DNA of 64,000 bases, taken from the NCBI GenBank assembly GCA_026018925.1, contig JAKSZU010000008.1:4457915-4521914 (forward strand). Reading direction: 5' to 3'. Below are positions 1-11,176 of this stretch, piece by piece; positions within the stretch are counted from its first letter, which is position 1, and the number at the start of each line of letters is the position of its first letter. The translations under genes and the position numbers were made by a program. This stretch comes from Tupaia tana. Taxonomy: Eukaryota; Chordata; Mammalia; Scandentia; Tupaiidae. The notes beneath the pieces were generated by a model that ran no database searches, had not been told where the DNA came from, and was given only the letters and a program-made list of their open reading frames with translations.

Positions 1-938
1 ACCACAGTAATGTGGTGTGACAAGCTACCCAGATTAGGTGGGCTTCAACAATAGGTGTTTACTTCTCTCTGCCAGTGACCTGGTTGCTGAGGCAGGAGTG
101 GGTGAGCTGGGTCCGGGCCAGATGGGCTCTGGCCTACTCCAGACATCTGCCTCACACATGCATGTTTTACAGCAATGGTAGAAAACGTGTATACGATACT
201 AAGCCCGACTGCTTGTATCATGGACATCGGTATTTCGCTGGTCACAGCCAAAAGTAAATAAATGAATAAAAATAGCAGAAGAAATGAAAACCTAGGAGGG
301 AAAAAAGAATTCAGCCATCCTTAAAACCACAGTAAATGATAGGAGCTGGGATGAGATCCTCCCACAAAGAATTGTAGCAAGAGAAATGAAATGACGTGTG
401 GACACATTGCCAAGAAGGTGTAATAAATGTCATCAAATGTAAAACACGTGCCTGTAAACAGAAGAGTGCAGTGGCTCTCAGCACACGACTTTCCTGCGAA
501 ACTCATCCGCCTGTGTTTGGGAGCTAGGGGCAAGAGGGTTGATGGGCGAATATGCGCGTGTGCTCTGTGTTCTCGAGAGACCAGTGACGAGATGAGAGGT
601 TGCTGACCTCCTCTGTCCAGCACAGGGAAGGCGTGGCGTACCCCCAGTGCCAGTCACATAGGGCGTCTGTCTTCCACTGGTCGGCTCTGCTCACCTACGC
701 GGTCTGTGTCTGGAACCCATTCCTCTGTGATAAAATGCCACTAACCGGGAAACTAATGGGATGACGCAGTGGAGTCGATTACAAATAAATATTTTTTATA
801 GTAGGGACTGGTAGAAAGTAGGGAGTGTAATTCACGTCGACTGGATTGCATAAACGAGCACACACGTGATAAATGCTCGAGAAACATACATGAACTGGGG
901 AGAGGTCCGCACTCACTTATTGAGGGTCAGTCTGGTTC
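1..938. other. Intron sequence, nothing recognised
   Basis: This is mostly single-copy-looking intron upstream of exon A. I saw no coding block, clear repeat or RNA gene. The short open frames here have no recognisable product. Confidence 0.5.
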
Positions 939-946
939 AACATACT

Positions 947-1240
947 TTTTTTCTTTTTTTTTTTTTTTTTTTTTTTTTTTGGGGAGAGGTCTTAGCTATA
1001 GGCTATAGGGCGCTTGCGCTCGCCAGACAGACAGAGAGAGACAGAGACAGAAAGCGAGAAATCACCCCCCAGGGGGGATGGTCACACCGCAATCCCCTCT
1101 CCTCCATTTGCCTCTCGGGATCTTGGGCATGCACGCACACGCGCCCGGCGTGAGTTTTAAGCCACCGGGTCCGGGACGTGAACCACAGTCGACTACGTGG
1201 GAGTCCAGCGACATAGCCATTACGCTAACTGCTGGTTCCC
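947..1240 (-). repeat. tRNA-derived SINE, young copy
   Basis: Reverse copy: a long poly-T, then the body, ending in the tRNA-like 5' part (acgctaactgctggttccc). Flanked by a short target-site duplication, aacatacttt, at about 939 and at 1241. Confidence 0.92.
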
Positions 1241-1331
1241 AACATACTTTCTTGTATCAATTAGTTTGATAACTTTACAAGAGATAGCACAAGATATGCA
1301 AAGTACACATGCAATGTCCAGAGTAATAAGT

Positions 1332-1597
1332 TTTTTTTTTTTTTGGAGAGGTTTTCGCTATAGGGCGCGTGTGCTCCCCAGACAGACAGAGAGAGACATA
1401 GAGACAGAAAGCAAGAAATCACCCCCCAGGGGGGATGGTCACGCCACAATCCCTTCTCCTCCATTCTCCTCTCGGGATCTTGGGCACGCACGCACACGCG
1501 CCCAGCGTGAGTTTTAAGCCACCAGGTCCGGGACGTGAACCACGGTCGACTACGTGGGAGTCCAGCAACATAGCCATTACGCTAACTGCTTGTTCCC
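1332..1597 (-). repeat. tRNA-derived SINE, young copy next to exon A
   Basis: Reverse copy starting with poly-T and ttggagaggttttcgctatagg. Flanks agagtaataag and agagttataag form an imperfect target-site duplication. It ends 46 bp before exon A. Confidence 0.92.
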
Positions 1598-1643
1598 AAG
1601 AGTTATAAGCTTTGACAGTTAGTAATATGCAGTTTCCTTACAG

Positions 1644-1760
1644 ATTGTCTACATGGGCTGGTGTGAAGCACGAGAGCAAGACCCTCTACAAGACCGAGTG
1701 TACTCGCCGTCTTTTCTCGCCCTCAGGGGTTCGTGTCTTTACAAGTTCCTAGCACCTCCA
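1644..1760 (+). CDS. SNTG1: SNTG1 internal exon A (start of PH domain)
   Basis: This 117-nt phase-0 exon encodes 39 residues, beginning IVYMGWCEAREQDPLQDRVY and ending KFLAPP, with no stop. It opens the PH domain of gamma-1-syntrophin, about residues 284-322 by my count back from the human C-terminus. The acceptor is a pyrimidine tract ending ccttacag, and the donor is the consensus gtaagt. The start was set by the AG and by the join to exon B (APP then VTTWDW). The residue after YSP is Ser, where I recall Thr in human. About half of the codons end in G or C (20 of 39). A reverse SINE ends only 46 bp upstream of the acceptor. Confidence 0.93.
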
Positions 1761-1868
1761 GTAAGTGTTTTGATCAACACGTACTGCTTTTTCCCACGTT
1801 GTCACGACAGACTGATGTCAACTTCACAATGCCACGCAGCATATTCCCAGTATGTATTAAGAGTAACA

Positions 1869-2087
1869 TGCCGGGATGTCGCCAGACTCCCACATAGTCA
1901 ACCACAGTTCGAGTCCTGGACCTGACAGCTTAAAACTCACACCGGTGCTTGTGTGTGCATGCCCAAGATCCTGAGAGGAGAGTGGAGGAGAAGGGATAGC
2001 AGAGTCCCATCCCTCTGGGGGTGATTTCTCACTTGATGTCTATCTTTTTGGTGAATACAATGGCCCTATAGCAAAAATCTTAAAAAG
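1869..2087 (+). repeat. tRNA-derived SINE, 5'-truncated
   Basis: Forward copy lacking the first bases. The B box (gttcgagtcctgg), the body and the end (gcaaaaatcttaaaaag) are clear. Confidence 0.85.
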
Positions 2088-2097
2088 AGGGAGAAAG

Positions 2098-2272
2098 AGA
2101 CAGTGGTACAGCTATAGCAGGATGCTCTACGGTGGTAGACCCACATGAGGGGGACCCGGGCTCACGTCCCAGGTTGGCCAGGGCTCAGAGTGGGTCATGG
2201 CATGAGGACTCTGCCGAGGGTGCCTGTCTTCTGTCTCTGTCTCTCTTTTGGAAGAAGTAAACAAACTGAAAA
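2098..2272 (+). repeat. Possible second SINE family
   Basis: This differs from the main SINE. A GC-rich body is followed by a CT-rich stretch and gaagaagtaaacaaac. The 3' layout resembles the element at 15935-16150. The family is not identified. Confidence 0.45.
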
Positions 2273-2649
2273 AAATTTAAGATATGGAAAAATTAGAAAA
2301 CAGTTTGCATTTTTCTAAAGTAACTTGCTAAGATACGTGTTCTGGCACTCACTGTAAAGCCTTTGAAAAATCTGGAAGGTATTTCTGTTTAGATGAGAAA
2401 GCGAATCCAAGAAATAACAGATCAAATCATAAGGCTGTTAAAAACTCCATGAGGACATGGGACGGGAGATTTTAAGAAACATTTCTTAGTATATGTTAGT
2501 GCATGCTGATGGTTGAATAAAAAATAAAGACATAAATACAGTAAGAGAAGAAGAAAAGTGGAATCATAAATGAGTTTAAAGATTCATTTACATTACTTAA
2601 CATGTTTATTAATCTCTTATTCTCAAAGGGACTTTTAAGAGCCCTTTTA
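2273..2649. other. AT-rich intron, nothing recognised
   Basis: Short AT-rich intron stretch between repeats, with no feature seen. Confidence 0.5.
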
Positions 2650-2905
2650 GGGACTAGCAGTTAGCATAATGGCTGTATCGCCGCACTCCCATGGAATTGG
2701 CCGTGGGTCAAGTCCTGGACCCAGTGGCTTAAACTCTCGCCGGGCACGTGTGCATGTGTACCCAAGATCCTGAGAGGAGAATGGAGGAGAAGGGATTGTG
2801 GCGTGGTCATGCCCCCTGGGGGTGATTTCTTGCTTTCTGTCTCTCTGTCTCTGTCTTTCTGGTGAGCGCACGCACCCTATGGCAAAAACCTCTCCAAAAA
2901 AAGAA
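2650..2905 (+). repeat. tRNA-derived SINE
   Basis: Forward full-length copy, gggactagcagttagcataa to ggcaaaaacctctccaaaaa. Confidence 0.92.
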
Positions 2906-3581
2906 CCTTTTTAAATTTATTTCACACTTTTAACTACCAGTAGTAAGTTTTTAACTTACATTTAATTTGTTTTTAGTAAGTAATAAATTAACCTCAAAAT
3001 GATAATGTTCTGTCCAGTTAACATTAAATCCGTCCCAATCTTAGCCAGACTGCTGGGGTGATGCAAGTTTAAATCAGGTGATTCTATCCTTGGCAAAAAT
3101 CAGAAATAGGGATTGGGAAGCTGGCACTTAGGACCGCACAGTGGATCTATGTTGGGCAGGCCACTCTAGATCAAGTGAGTGCCTTTCTGATAACAAGTTC
3201 CAGTTCCTGGGGTGTGCACTAAGGATGACTACATACGGCACTGAAAGCCCTGCCTTTGGAAGCATGTACAGAACTGGTGATGCTCAGTCAATGTTTGGTG
3301 GTCTAATAATACAGAGGGCATAGGGGTGGTCATTCTTGACTCACTGGTATTTTGAATGTCTGCATCTATACAAAGTTCAAAGCACCAGGAAGACAGGAAA
3401 GGAAAAAGTACACATCAATATTTATATCTTTTTCTTGATTCCTATAAATAGACAAGAAAACATATGTTTCAATCACAAATAAGTGAAACTACCTTACTGT
3501 AGTGTCGGCATTTTCACAATGTCATACAGCATTTTGGAATGACATTTTATTACAAATGATGTATTTTTAAAAATTAAAATC
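2906..3581. other. Intron sequence, nothing recognised
   Basis: AT-rich intron between exons A and B. I saw no coding block and no recognised repeat. Confidence 0.5.
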
Positions 3582-3674
3582 GTGGTCCAGCAGATGACGC
3601 AGTGGTTATGTCACTGGACTCCTACATGCTGACCGCGGTTTGAGTACCAGGCTCAGTGGCTTGAAAATCATGAC

Positions 3675-3714
<40 letters not shown>

Positions 3715-3777
3715 CCAAGATCCCAGGAGGAGAATAAAGGAGAAGGGATTGTTGTGTGGAGATCTCCCCAGGGAGTT

Positions 3778-3817
<40 letters not shown>

Positions 3818-3864
3818 CAGCAAGCTCATACACCTTTAGGCAAAAATCTCTGGGGAATAAAAAC
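3582..3864 (+). repeat. tRNA-derived SINE carrying TG and CT tracts
   Basis: Forward copy. The internal GTGTGC site has grown to a (TG) run at about 3677-3712, and the CT-rich segment to a (CT) run at about 3783-3813. Confidence 0.9.
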
Positions 3865-3956
3865 TAGCACTAGTGTTGATACCTAGTATTCTTTGTAGCT
3901 GGTGGTAAGCTGAGGATAAAAGATTTATGTGTGAAATAAGAATACACTTACATGTA

Positions 3957-4215
3957 GGGACCAGCAGTTAGCGTAATGGCTATGTCACTGGACTCCCATG
4001 TAGTCGACCGCAGTTCGAGTCCTGGACCTGGTGGCTTAAACTCATGCCGGGCGCTTGTGCATGGGTGACCAAGATCCCGAGAGGAGAATGGAGGAGAAGG
4101 GATTGTGGTGTAGCCATCCCCCCTGGGGGGTGATTTCTTGCTGTCTTTCTGGCGAGCACACGTGCCCTATAGCTAAAAAAAAAAAAAAACCTCTCCAGAA
4201 AAAGAAAGAAAAAAA
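3957..4215 (+). repeat. tRNA-derived SINE, young copy with target-site duplication
   Basis: Forward full-length copy. The flanks aatacacttacatgta (3941-3956) and aatacacttatatgta (4216-4231) match at 15 of 16 positions. Confidence 0.95.
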
Positions 4216-4514
4216 AATACACTTATATGTAAAGAATACACAAATTATTTAAAATGTGTGAAGACTTTGGGCAAATGAAATTGTTGCACGTGACATAAAA
4301 TGCTTGCTGAAGGAGGAAGAGAAATAGTGGTAAAGCTTAAAACAGAGGAAAGTAAAATACTATACAGGGACCTTTACAAGTCTAAATTCAAAATTTAGAA
4401 ATTAAATACATGCATCTCTGACAATTTCACTTACTATGCACCAACGAAATAAGAGGAAAATAAGGGCTTTCTTTTTAAAAACAAACACCCAATTATGTTT
4501 TTTGTCTTTCAAAG

Positions 4515-4586
4515 GTGACCACTTGGGACTGGACCCGAGCAGAGAAAACATTCTCAGTTTATGAAATCATGTGCAAGATTCTCAAG
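4515..4586 (+). CDS. SNTG1: SNTG1 internal exon B (PH domain)
   Basis: This 72-nt phase-0 exon encodes 24 residues, VTTWDWTRAEKTF then SVYEIMCKILK, the next part of the gamma-1-syntrophin PH domain (about residues 323-346). The acceptor is ctttcaaag and the donor is AAG|gtatga with G at +5. The frame continues directly from exon A and into exon C. The exon is too short to stand out as an open frame and was found from its peptide. Fourteen of 24 codons end in G or C. The peptide matches SNTG1 as I remember it, with no difference I can name. Confidence 0.93.
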
Positions 4587-4734
4587 GTATGATCAATAAG
4601 CAGTCATCTTTCAAGGGTGTTTCCTCAACAAACAGTGGTTCTGGGCTTCCAAATAGCTCAGAAAAACGAATAATATATAAAAATATAATTTTTTAATCAC
4701 CACTTTACTTGACCCATGAGAGTGATACGTGTTT

Positions 4735-4895
4735 GTGGAGAACAGTGCGGTCTCTTGCTAGACGGACGCGATGCGCGGTGATGGCAGGAGGGCAGGAAGC
4801 AGACCGCCATCCCGGACAGTCGTCTTCACTGCCGTGCGGTGGACGGCTACAATCCTCTCTTCCAGTTTCAAGATAGACCTGGAGTTGTCACGATC
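4735..4895. other. Small CpG-rich intron patch
   Basis: CpGs are denser here than in the neighbouring intron (for example gacggacgcgatgcgcgg). It is short and has no exon or promoter signature I can defend. Confidence 0.35.
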
Positions 4896-4899
4896 TCTG

Positions 4900-5155
4900 C
4901 CTTCTCTCCGCGCTGTACTACTCCGGGACTCATTCCACTCCCCTGCTTGCTCGCTGGTACCCGGCAACCCACCCCTCCCTGTCCTGCCCTCTCCCTTTCC
5001 TCTCTGCTTTATTACCCACCATTCCACTCTCCATGGCTAAGCAATCCGACCTTTTATCTTCCAATAACGGAAAAAGCATGGGGTATTTTTTAGGTGCCTG
5101 GCTTATTTTACTTGGCATGATTTCCTCCAGGCTGATGTTCAGGAGGAAGAAAGTA
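4900..5155 (-). repeat. Ancient L1 (L1M-type) 3' region fragment
   Basis: The stretch from ggcaacccacc through ccaccattccactctcc to tggcttattttacttggcat follows the order of the old L1M 3' region as I know it, in reverse orientation. It is heavily diverged. Confidence 0.5.
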
Positions 5156-6280
5156 GACCCTTTATAGAACCCTATTTCTCAACAACCTAAACCATTAGTC
5201 CTTTTTTTTTTTTTTTTTTTCTGAGTGAAATACAAAAGAGAAAGATTTGGGTGGGCCTGAAATTAGAAAATACAGACAACATCAAGACAAATGCAGAGAA
5301 AGGTTTTGTTTGTTTTTGTTTTCTACTTTTGTTTTTAATTTCATGTTTTGACTGAGTATGGAAAAGAATATACAAATGTCATAGATGGATTAAATTCCTG
5401 TTATAGCAGGAGAGTTGCAATTGCAAATGAAGAGTTCTATAAAATTCCAAATATATTTTGCACTCTTTTTAAAGCAGTTAAAAGGGGAATCATTTCTAGA
5501 AAATGAAGAATGATCTACATTCAGTTCCTACTCTAAGGTTTGCAGGCTTGGAAGTGCCACAGATTGATAATTAAATTCTTGCGTAAGGTTGACCTTGTTT
5601 CTACCAATGAAAATGGAGTCCCCTGGGCTTTCTATTAGTTATTTCTCCTCCAGCTAAAGACTCAGTAGCATAGAAAATGCTGGAACATTTACAGTATAAT
5701 GAAATGTATCAAAAGTGTACAAAAGCAGAGAGACAAAAAATATGACTGCCTTAAAGTTTCCATAATTTTTCTTCCTTACCAAGAACTTTAAAGCTGAAGT
5801 TCTCTGTAGTGCAAAAATCTTAAAAAGTTGATCATTTATTACTGTTTATGGTTGAATTTTATTGTGAACCTACTGATGGAAAACGATCTGAAAGGCTTGA
5901 GTTTGTTAGTAAAGGAGATTCTGGCAATTCCTGAAATGTGTATCACCATTTGAGGATAAGGAGATAAAATCCAACTCCAGTTTTTTAAAATAATTACTAA
6001 AACAACTAATGAAATAGTTTTCTAAATGTATAATTTTGCAGAAAGGGCTAATGAAATTGGAAAGAAGAACAAAAGAAAGGAAAAATACAAGGAGGGAAGG
6101 AAGGAAAGAACCACATCAACAAGTCTGTTTTATTTTTCCATTTCTTGTTCATCCACTCAAAACTTTTTCATTTAAGAATATAGCATAATTTCTATATTTT
6201 ATTTATTTTTATTTCACAACCATTCTTGGAGTAGGTACATGATATTCATAAGCTCCTTTTTATTTTTAAAAATATGTGTT
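5156..6280. other. AT-rich intron, nothing recognised
   Basis: A poly-T run at about 5202-5220 and a purine-rich GGAA stretch near 6090 are the only landmarks. No gene or clear repeat family was seen. Confidence 0.5.
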
Positions 6281-7512
6281 TTAGTGTTTTTATACATTCA
6301 ATCACTGTATATCATTACAGCACACAAAATTAATTTTCCCAGCATGAATACATTATGAATACATTTAAAGCTATTGTCATATACATTATTATCAACAGAT
6401 AATTTTCCATTTTTGTGTCCCTTAGATGTTTTGTTTTTTTCTTTTTTCCCTTGACTCCCTTCCTCTCACGTCCCCCCATTACCCACCCCCCTCCCACACT
6501 GTCTCTGGTATCCAGAATTGTTATCTTCCAATCTTTCAGTTTCTGCTATAAAGTGCAGACATTTGGTATACATTGAGGACATACAATGTCTCTCTTTTCT
6601 AGACTGGCAGGCTTCACTTAGCAATAGCTTCCATATGTGTCCACTTTCTATCAAATGTAGAGTCTCATGTTTTACAGCTGAGTAGTATTCTGTAGTGTAT
6701 ATGTGCCACATTTTTTCAATTCATTCCTCTGTTTGTGGACATTTGACTTGGTTCCTTTCTTAGTAATTGTGAATAATGCCACAATAAACATGGGTGTGCA
6801 AGCACTTTTCTGACTGAGTATTCTCCTATCCTTTGGGTAGATACCCAGGAGTGGGATTGCTGGATCATATGGTAGTTTTTTTGTAGGTCTTTGAAGAACC
6901 TTCATATTGTTCTCCACAGTGGCTGGACTAATTTACATTCTCACTAACAGTGTAGGAAAGCTCCCTTTCCACGTAGCCTTGCCAGCAATTTTCATTGTTT
7001 ATTTTTTTAATCTTATCAGCCATTCTGACTGGGGTTAGGTGGTATCTCATTGTGGTTCTGATTTACATCTCCCTTATGATAGGGATGTTGAGCATTTTTT
7101 CATATGTGTTTTGGCTGTTCATATGTCTTTCTCAGAGAGTTTTCTGTTCATTTTCCTATCTTTTAATTGGGTTGATAATTTTTTCTTTTCTTTTTTTTTT
7201 TTTTTGTTTTTGTTTTTGTTTGTTTTGGTAAACTGCTTGAGCTGCTTGAGTTCCCTGTATATTCTGGTCGTCAGTCCCTTATTTAAGATGTAGTTTACAA
7301 ATATGTTCTCCCATTCCAAGGGTTGTTGATTCACTCTAATTCTTGTTTCTTTTGCTGTGCGTAAGATTTTTAACCTGATGTAGTTCCACTTGTCTATTTT
7401 GGGATATGGCCTATGCTTTTGGGGGTCTCATTTAAAAAGTCTTTGCCTTTGCTGATGTCTCCAAGAGTTTATCCTGTGTTATCCACCAGCTGTTTTATAG
7501 TTTGAGGTCTTA
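6281..7512 (-). repeat. LINE-1 fragment, 3' UTR and ORF2 C-terminal part
   Basis: Reverse-oriented L1. Its 3' end is at left (acattcaatcactgtatatcattacag), followed by a pyrimidine-rich UTR and then ORF2 C-terminal peptides such as LPYDPAIPLLGIYPKDRR and MWHIYTTEYYSAVKH. The reading frame is broken. The element is 5'-truncated at the right end. Confidence 0.93.
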
Positions 7513-7770
7513 GGTAACCTCCTCTTAAAAAAAGATTTTAAACATTACAACAAAATCTGGTTTATTATAATTCCTTAAGTAAAGGTCATTTTAAATAGAG
7601 AATAGAAATTATGTCTTGCTTCATCAATATATACAAACACTTAACATTTTATTTCTCTTTGTTAAAATATTTTTGGCAAATTTAGGATTATGCAATTCAT
7701 GTTCTGCTTTATATTATAAAATATATTGTGAGTTTTTTCTATAAATTAATATTCTTTAAAAAAAACTATA
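7513..7770. other. AT-rich intron
   Basis: No feature seen between the L1 and the next SINE. Confidence 0.45.
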
Positions 7771-7777
7771 TAGCTTT

Positions 7778-8033
7778 TTTTTTTTCCTTTGAGTGGTTTA
7801 GCTATAGGATGCATGCTCTCACTGAAAAGATAAAGAGAGACAGAGAGATAGAAAGTGAGAAATCACCCCCCCAAGGAGGATGGCCACGCTGCAATCCCTT
7901 CTCTTCCATTTTCCTCTCAGGATCTTGGGCACACACGCCAGGCTTGAATTGAAGCCACCAGGTTGGGGATTCTAACCATGGTTGACTACATGGGAGTCCA
8001 GTGACATAGCCATTATGCCATCCGTTGGTCCCC
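7778..8033 (-). repeat. tRNA-derived SINE with target-site duplication
   Basis: Reverse copy. Flanks aaaaaactatatagctttt (about 7759) and aaaaaacctatacagctttt (about 8036) form a long, slightly diverged target-site duplication. Confidence 0.92.
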
Positions 8034-8195
8034 CCAAAAAACCTATACAGCTTTTTGATAGATTTTGCCTATCCCATCATTTGGTCATCTTTATTTATCT
8101 AATCACTTATTTTTATATTTAGGTTCTTTCTCCACTTCTTGCTGAAATCAGACATATCACAACGATCATTAGCAGATTTATTTATCAGAAAAATG

Positions 8196-8350
8196 TTAAG
8201 TGTGACTCACTAAAGATCTTAATTAATCTAAATATTTTGAATAGCAAGCACAGCAGATATGCTGATATATACATATCCATGAACACAAGTCTGACTTTAG
8301 ACATAAACCTCAGTAAGTAGAATGAACATACTATAAAGTAGCACTGATCT
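8196..8350. repeat. Unclassified interspersed repeat (copy 1)
   Basis: Shares a block with 49085-49213: cttaattaatcta, then aatagcaag, then gaacacaagtctgacttta, then gtagaatgaa. The family is not identified. The second copy sits next to an L1 3' end, so it may be a UTR segment of another L1 subfamily. Confidence 0.55.
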
Positions 8351-8848
8351 GGGGCTATATAGCTTACTGCAGTCATCAAATAGGTATTGTTAATGCATTT
8401 TTTTTTAATTTCAAGAAAAACAGTTTTAGTTTTATTTTCTGGAAATTTTTCTTAACTTTATTAATTCCCTAAGCATCATCAGTGAATGAATGTAAATAAA
8501 TAAATTTAAATAAAAATTTTAAAAGATGATATAAAAAAACAAACAAAAAAGTGTTAAACATGTGCTATATACTAGGCAAAAGCACTAGAAGTAAAAAATT
8601 TTAAAAAAAGACAAATGCACAGAAAGACTTGTTTGCTTTGTATGGCTGGAGAAAGATAGAAAAAGTCCTTTCTTTCACTTACCTTGCACTTTATTAGGGT
8701 GATACAATGTTAAGTAAGTAAATAGATAGACAAAATAAGGATATTTAGCAAAGAACTGATCTTCGGTCACAGACTTTTATATAAATTTTAAGTTCTATTC
8801 TTTAACCTCAACTTTGAGTTTTGGAAATCCTGGGAGGAAAAATATTTC
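8351..8848. other. AT-rich intron, nothing recognised
   Basis: A- and T-rich intron with no recognised element. Confidence 0.5.
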
Positions 8849-9100
8849 GGGGTCAGCAGATGGCTCTGTGGTCACAACGCTGGACTCCCACATGGCCAAC
8901 AGCAATTCAAGTCCTAGACCCAGGCAGCTTTAAAACCAAGCCTGTGCATGTGCATGTGTGCCCAGGACCCCAGAAGGTCGATGGAGGGAAAGGATCGCGG
9001 CATGTCCACCTTCCCTGGGGCTGATTTCTCACTTTCCCTCATTGTCTGTGCCTCTCTTTCTCTGGCAAACACATGTACCCTGAGGCAAAAAGCTCTGAAG
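8849..9100 (+). repeat. tRNA-derived SINE
   Basis: Forward copy starting ggggtcagcagatggctctg and ending tgaggcaaaaagctctgaag. Moderately diverged. Confidence 0.88.
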
Positions 9101-9496
9101 CATTTTTTGTCAATATATTAAAGACACTGGACTCAGGCATCCGAATTGCCTTCTACGAAGCCATGCCAAGCTATTCAGCTACCACAAGTATCTCACAGGG
9201 ATGCGTACTGCAGTCTGAAATGAAAATCAGAGTGCTTATTTTAGTGTTCTGTATAAAATTTACTATAAGCTGATGAGTTGCCTTGGGAAGATTTTTACAA
9301 AAATTAGTGCGGCCTAAAGACAAGTATTCTCCGACCTCAAGTAAAATAGAAATCAGCTCTCAGTTATCAAATGTAGGTAGGAAGGCTCTCCTGCTTTCTG
9401 AGCACGCTCGAAAGCGCTCTGCTTTATGCACTGTGGTTGCACATTCCACACGCAGGGCTGTCTTCACAGGACCCCTTCCGTCAGAGGACAAGTCCA
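9101..9496. other. Intron sequence, nothing recognised
   Basis: No coding block or recognised repeat in this 400-bp stretch. Confidence 0.5.
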
Positions 9497-9730
9497 GGGG
9501 CCAGGAGGTGGCGCAGTGGCTAATGCTCTGGACTCCCACATGGTCAACTTCGGGGCAGCTTGAAAATCTCACTGGGCACATGTGCCTGCGTGCCTAAAAT
9601 CCCAAGAGGAGAGTGGAGGAGAAGGGCTAGTGGTGTGGTTATCCTCCCCAGGGGGTGGTTTCTCACTTTCCTTCTCTCTGTCTCTGTTTCTCTCTGGCAA
9701 GTGCACATGCCCTACGGCAAAACCTTAAAC
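9497..9730 (+). repeat. tRNA-derived SINE
   Basis: Forward copy, ggggccaggaggtggcgcag to acggcaaaaccttaaacc. Part of the region between the anticodon-like loop and the B box is missing. Confidence 0.88.
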
Positions 9731-9944
9731 CTTTGATGTGGGCGAAGGTGAAAGCGTGGACATCAGACTTGGTATTAAATGGACGTGTTTCCTGTACGTA
9801 GATTCCATTCAGGAGTCTCCTAGTGTGTCAGACCAGTGGTGGGAGGATGATGAGCCGGACCAGGAGGCTCCTCCCTGCAGTTGGGGCTGGAGGGTAGTTC
9901 CAAAGGAGCATGCTCCTCGCCAGCTGCCCACCGCCAGGAGGCAG

Positions 9945-10194
9945 GTTTTTTTTTTGTTTTGTTTTGTTTTGTTTTGCTATAGGGCGCGTGCGCTCGCCAG
10001 ACAGACAGAAAGCTAGAAATCACCCCCCAGGGGTATGGCCACGCCACAATCTCTTCTCCTCCATTCTCCTCTCGGGATCTTGGGCACGCACACACACGCG
10101 CCCGGCATTAGTTTAAGCCACCGGGTCCGGAACTCGAACCGCAGTCGACTATGTGGGAGTCCAGCGACATAGCCATTACACTAACTGCTGGTCC
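9945..10194 (-). repeat. tRNA-derived SINE, young copy
   Basis: Reverse copy with a tail of interrupted T runs (TTTTG repeats). The duplicated flank ccaggaggcag appears at about 9933 and 10199. Confidence 0.93.
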
Positions 10195-10414
10195 CCCACC
10201 AGGAGGCAGTCTTAGGCAAGCCATGCAGGTACAGACTTCTGCTTCTGGAAACATCCCTCAAAGGAGGCTCATTTAAATCTCTGGAGCTGGGACCACTCAT
10301 TATGAAAACTGTCTTCGGCTGCACTGGGAGTGAAGCTGCACCTGTGATAACAAAGCAACGCTGTTAATCATCTGGTGCCCGCAGCTCACGGACAGGAACC
10401 AGGTGTGCTCAGCG

Positions 10415-10612
10415 CTTTCTGGAGTAATCCCTTTAACTTTTACAACATCGATAGCGGGCTGCTATTATTCTAGCCATTTTAAAGATATGAAAACAGTCCA
10501 AAAAAACTTTTTCCCAGGGTCACATAGCTAGTAAACAGCAGAGGTAAGGACTGGAACCTTGTGAACTGTCTCTAAAATCTGTGCTCCACACCTCCCACTG
10601 CACTGTCTCTTT
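10415..10612 (-). repeat. MIR (ancient tRNA-SINE)
   Basis: Reverse MIR. The order ctattattctagccatttta, aagatatgaaaac, ggtcacatagctagtaaaca, then gaaccttgtg follows the mammal-wide MIR consensus, well diverged. Confidence 0.88.
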
Positions 10613-10806
10613 CTCTCTCAGCAGAAACATAGATAAGTTGGAAAGAAATGAGAGCAGAAAGTCAGCCTGGTACTAACGGCCAAGCAGAGGTTTCAGATGA
10701 GAGAAGACCGGCAGCAGACACTGCCGTGTTTCTAAGCACATGTAGTGCTCTTTGTAGAAGTATTGATCGGCACCTCGTGAGTGGGGCTGCTGTTCCACAG
10801 GTGGCT

Positions 10807-11176
10807 GTTCAGGATCCAGGTCTGGGCAGGGCACACGCGGGGGGGTCGTCAGGGGAGAGCCGCGGTGTCTGTGCGTGTCAGAGCGGGAAGAGCTACCGCA
10901 GGGCTGGGGACGGCCTGAGATGCCAGCAGGACCGTGTCTCAGCGGGGGCTGCCAGTGGGGCCCTGCAACGCTGAGGATTCTGTGAGAAGTAAGATCTTCC
11001 CCTAACGGTGAGGACGGGAATTCTGGCTTATTCTGGGAGAGAGGAAGGAGAGCTGGCCCAGACCCTGCAGATTAGCGAGAGGAGGGCTGGAAGATACGGC
11101 GCGGCTCGGAGACAGTCAGAGGCCTTCCTGAGGACCTGGCCTGGAATCCAGACCTCGGCGTGTCTTTCTTTCAAAG
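10807..11176 (+). repeat. Left arm of long inverted duplication
   Basis: Starts gttcaggatccaggtctggg. The reverse complement of 12108-12470 matches it almost throughout; by eye I count about five single differences plus one short scrambled patch near 11090-11125. GC- and CpG-rich. It matches no transposon family I recognise. No target-site duplication was seen at the outer ends. Confidence 0.95.

Noticed and set aside
947-1240. tRNA gene suggested by A- and B-box-like sequence in the SINEs
   Set aside because: The boxes are part of a dispersed SINE with body and A tail. No intact cloverleaf with proper acceptor stem was found.
4735-5040. CpG-rich patch with opposed open frames as a possible CpG-island promoter
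   Set aside because: It is small, and the right part reads as an old L1 3' region. No first exon or transcription signal is visible.
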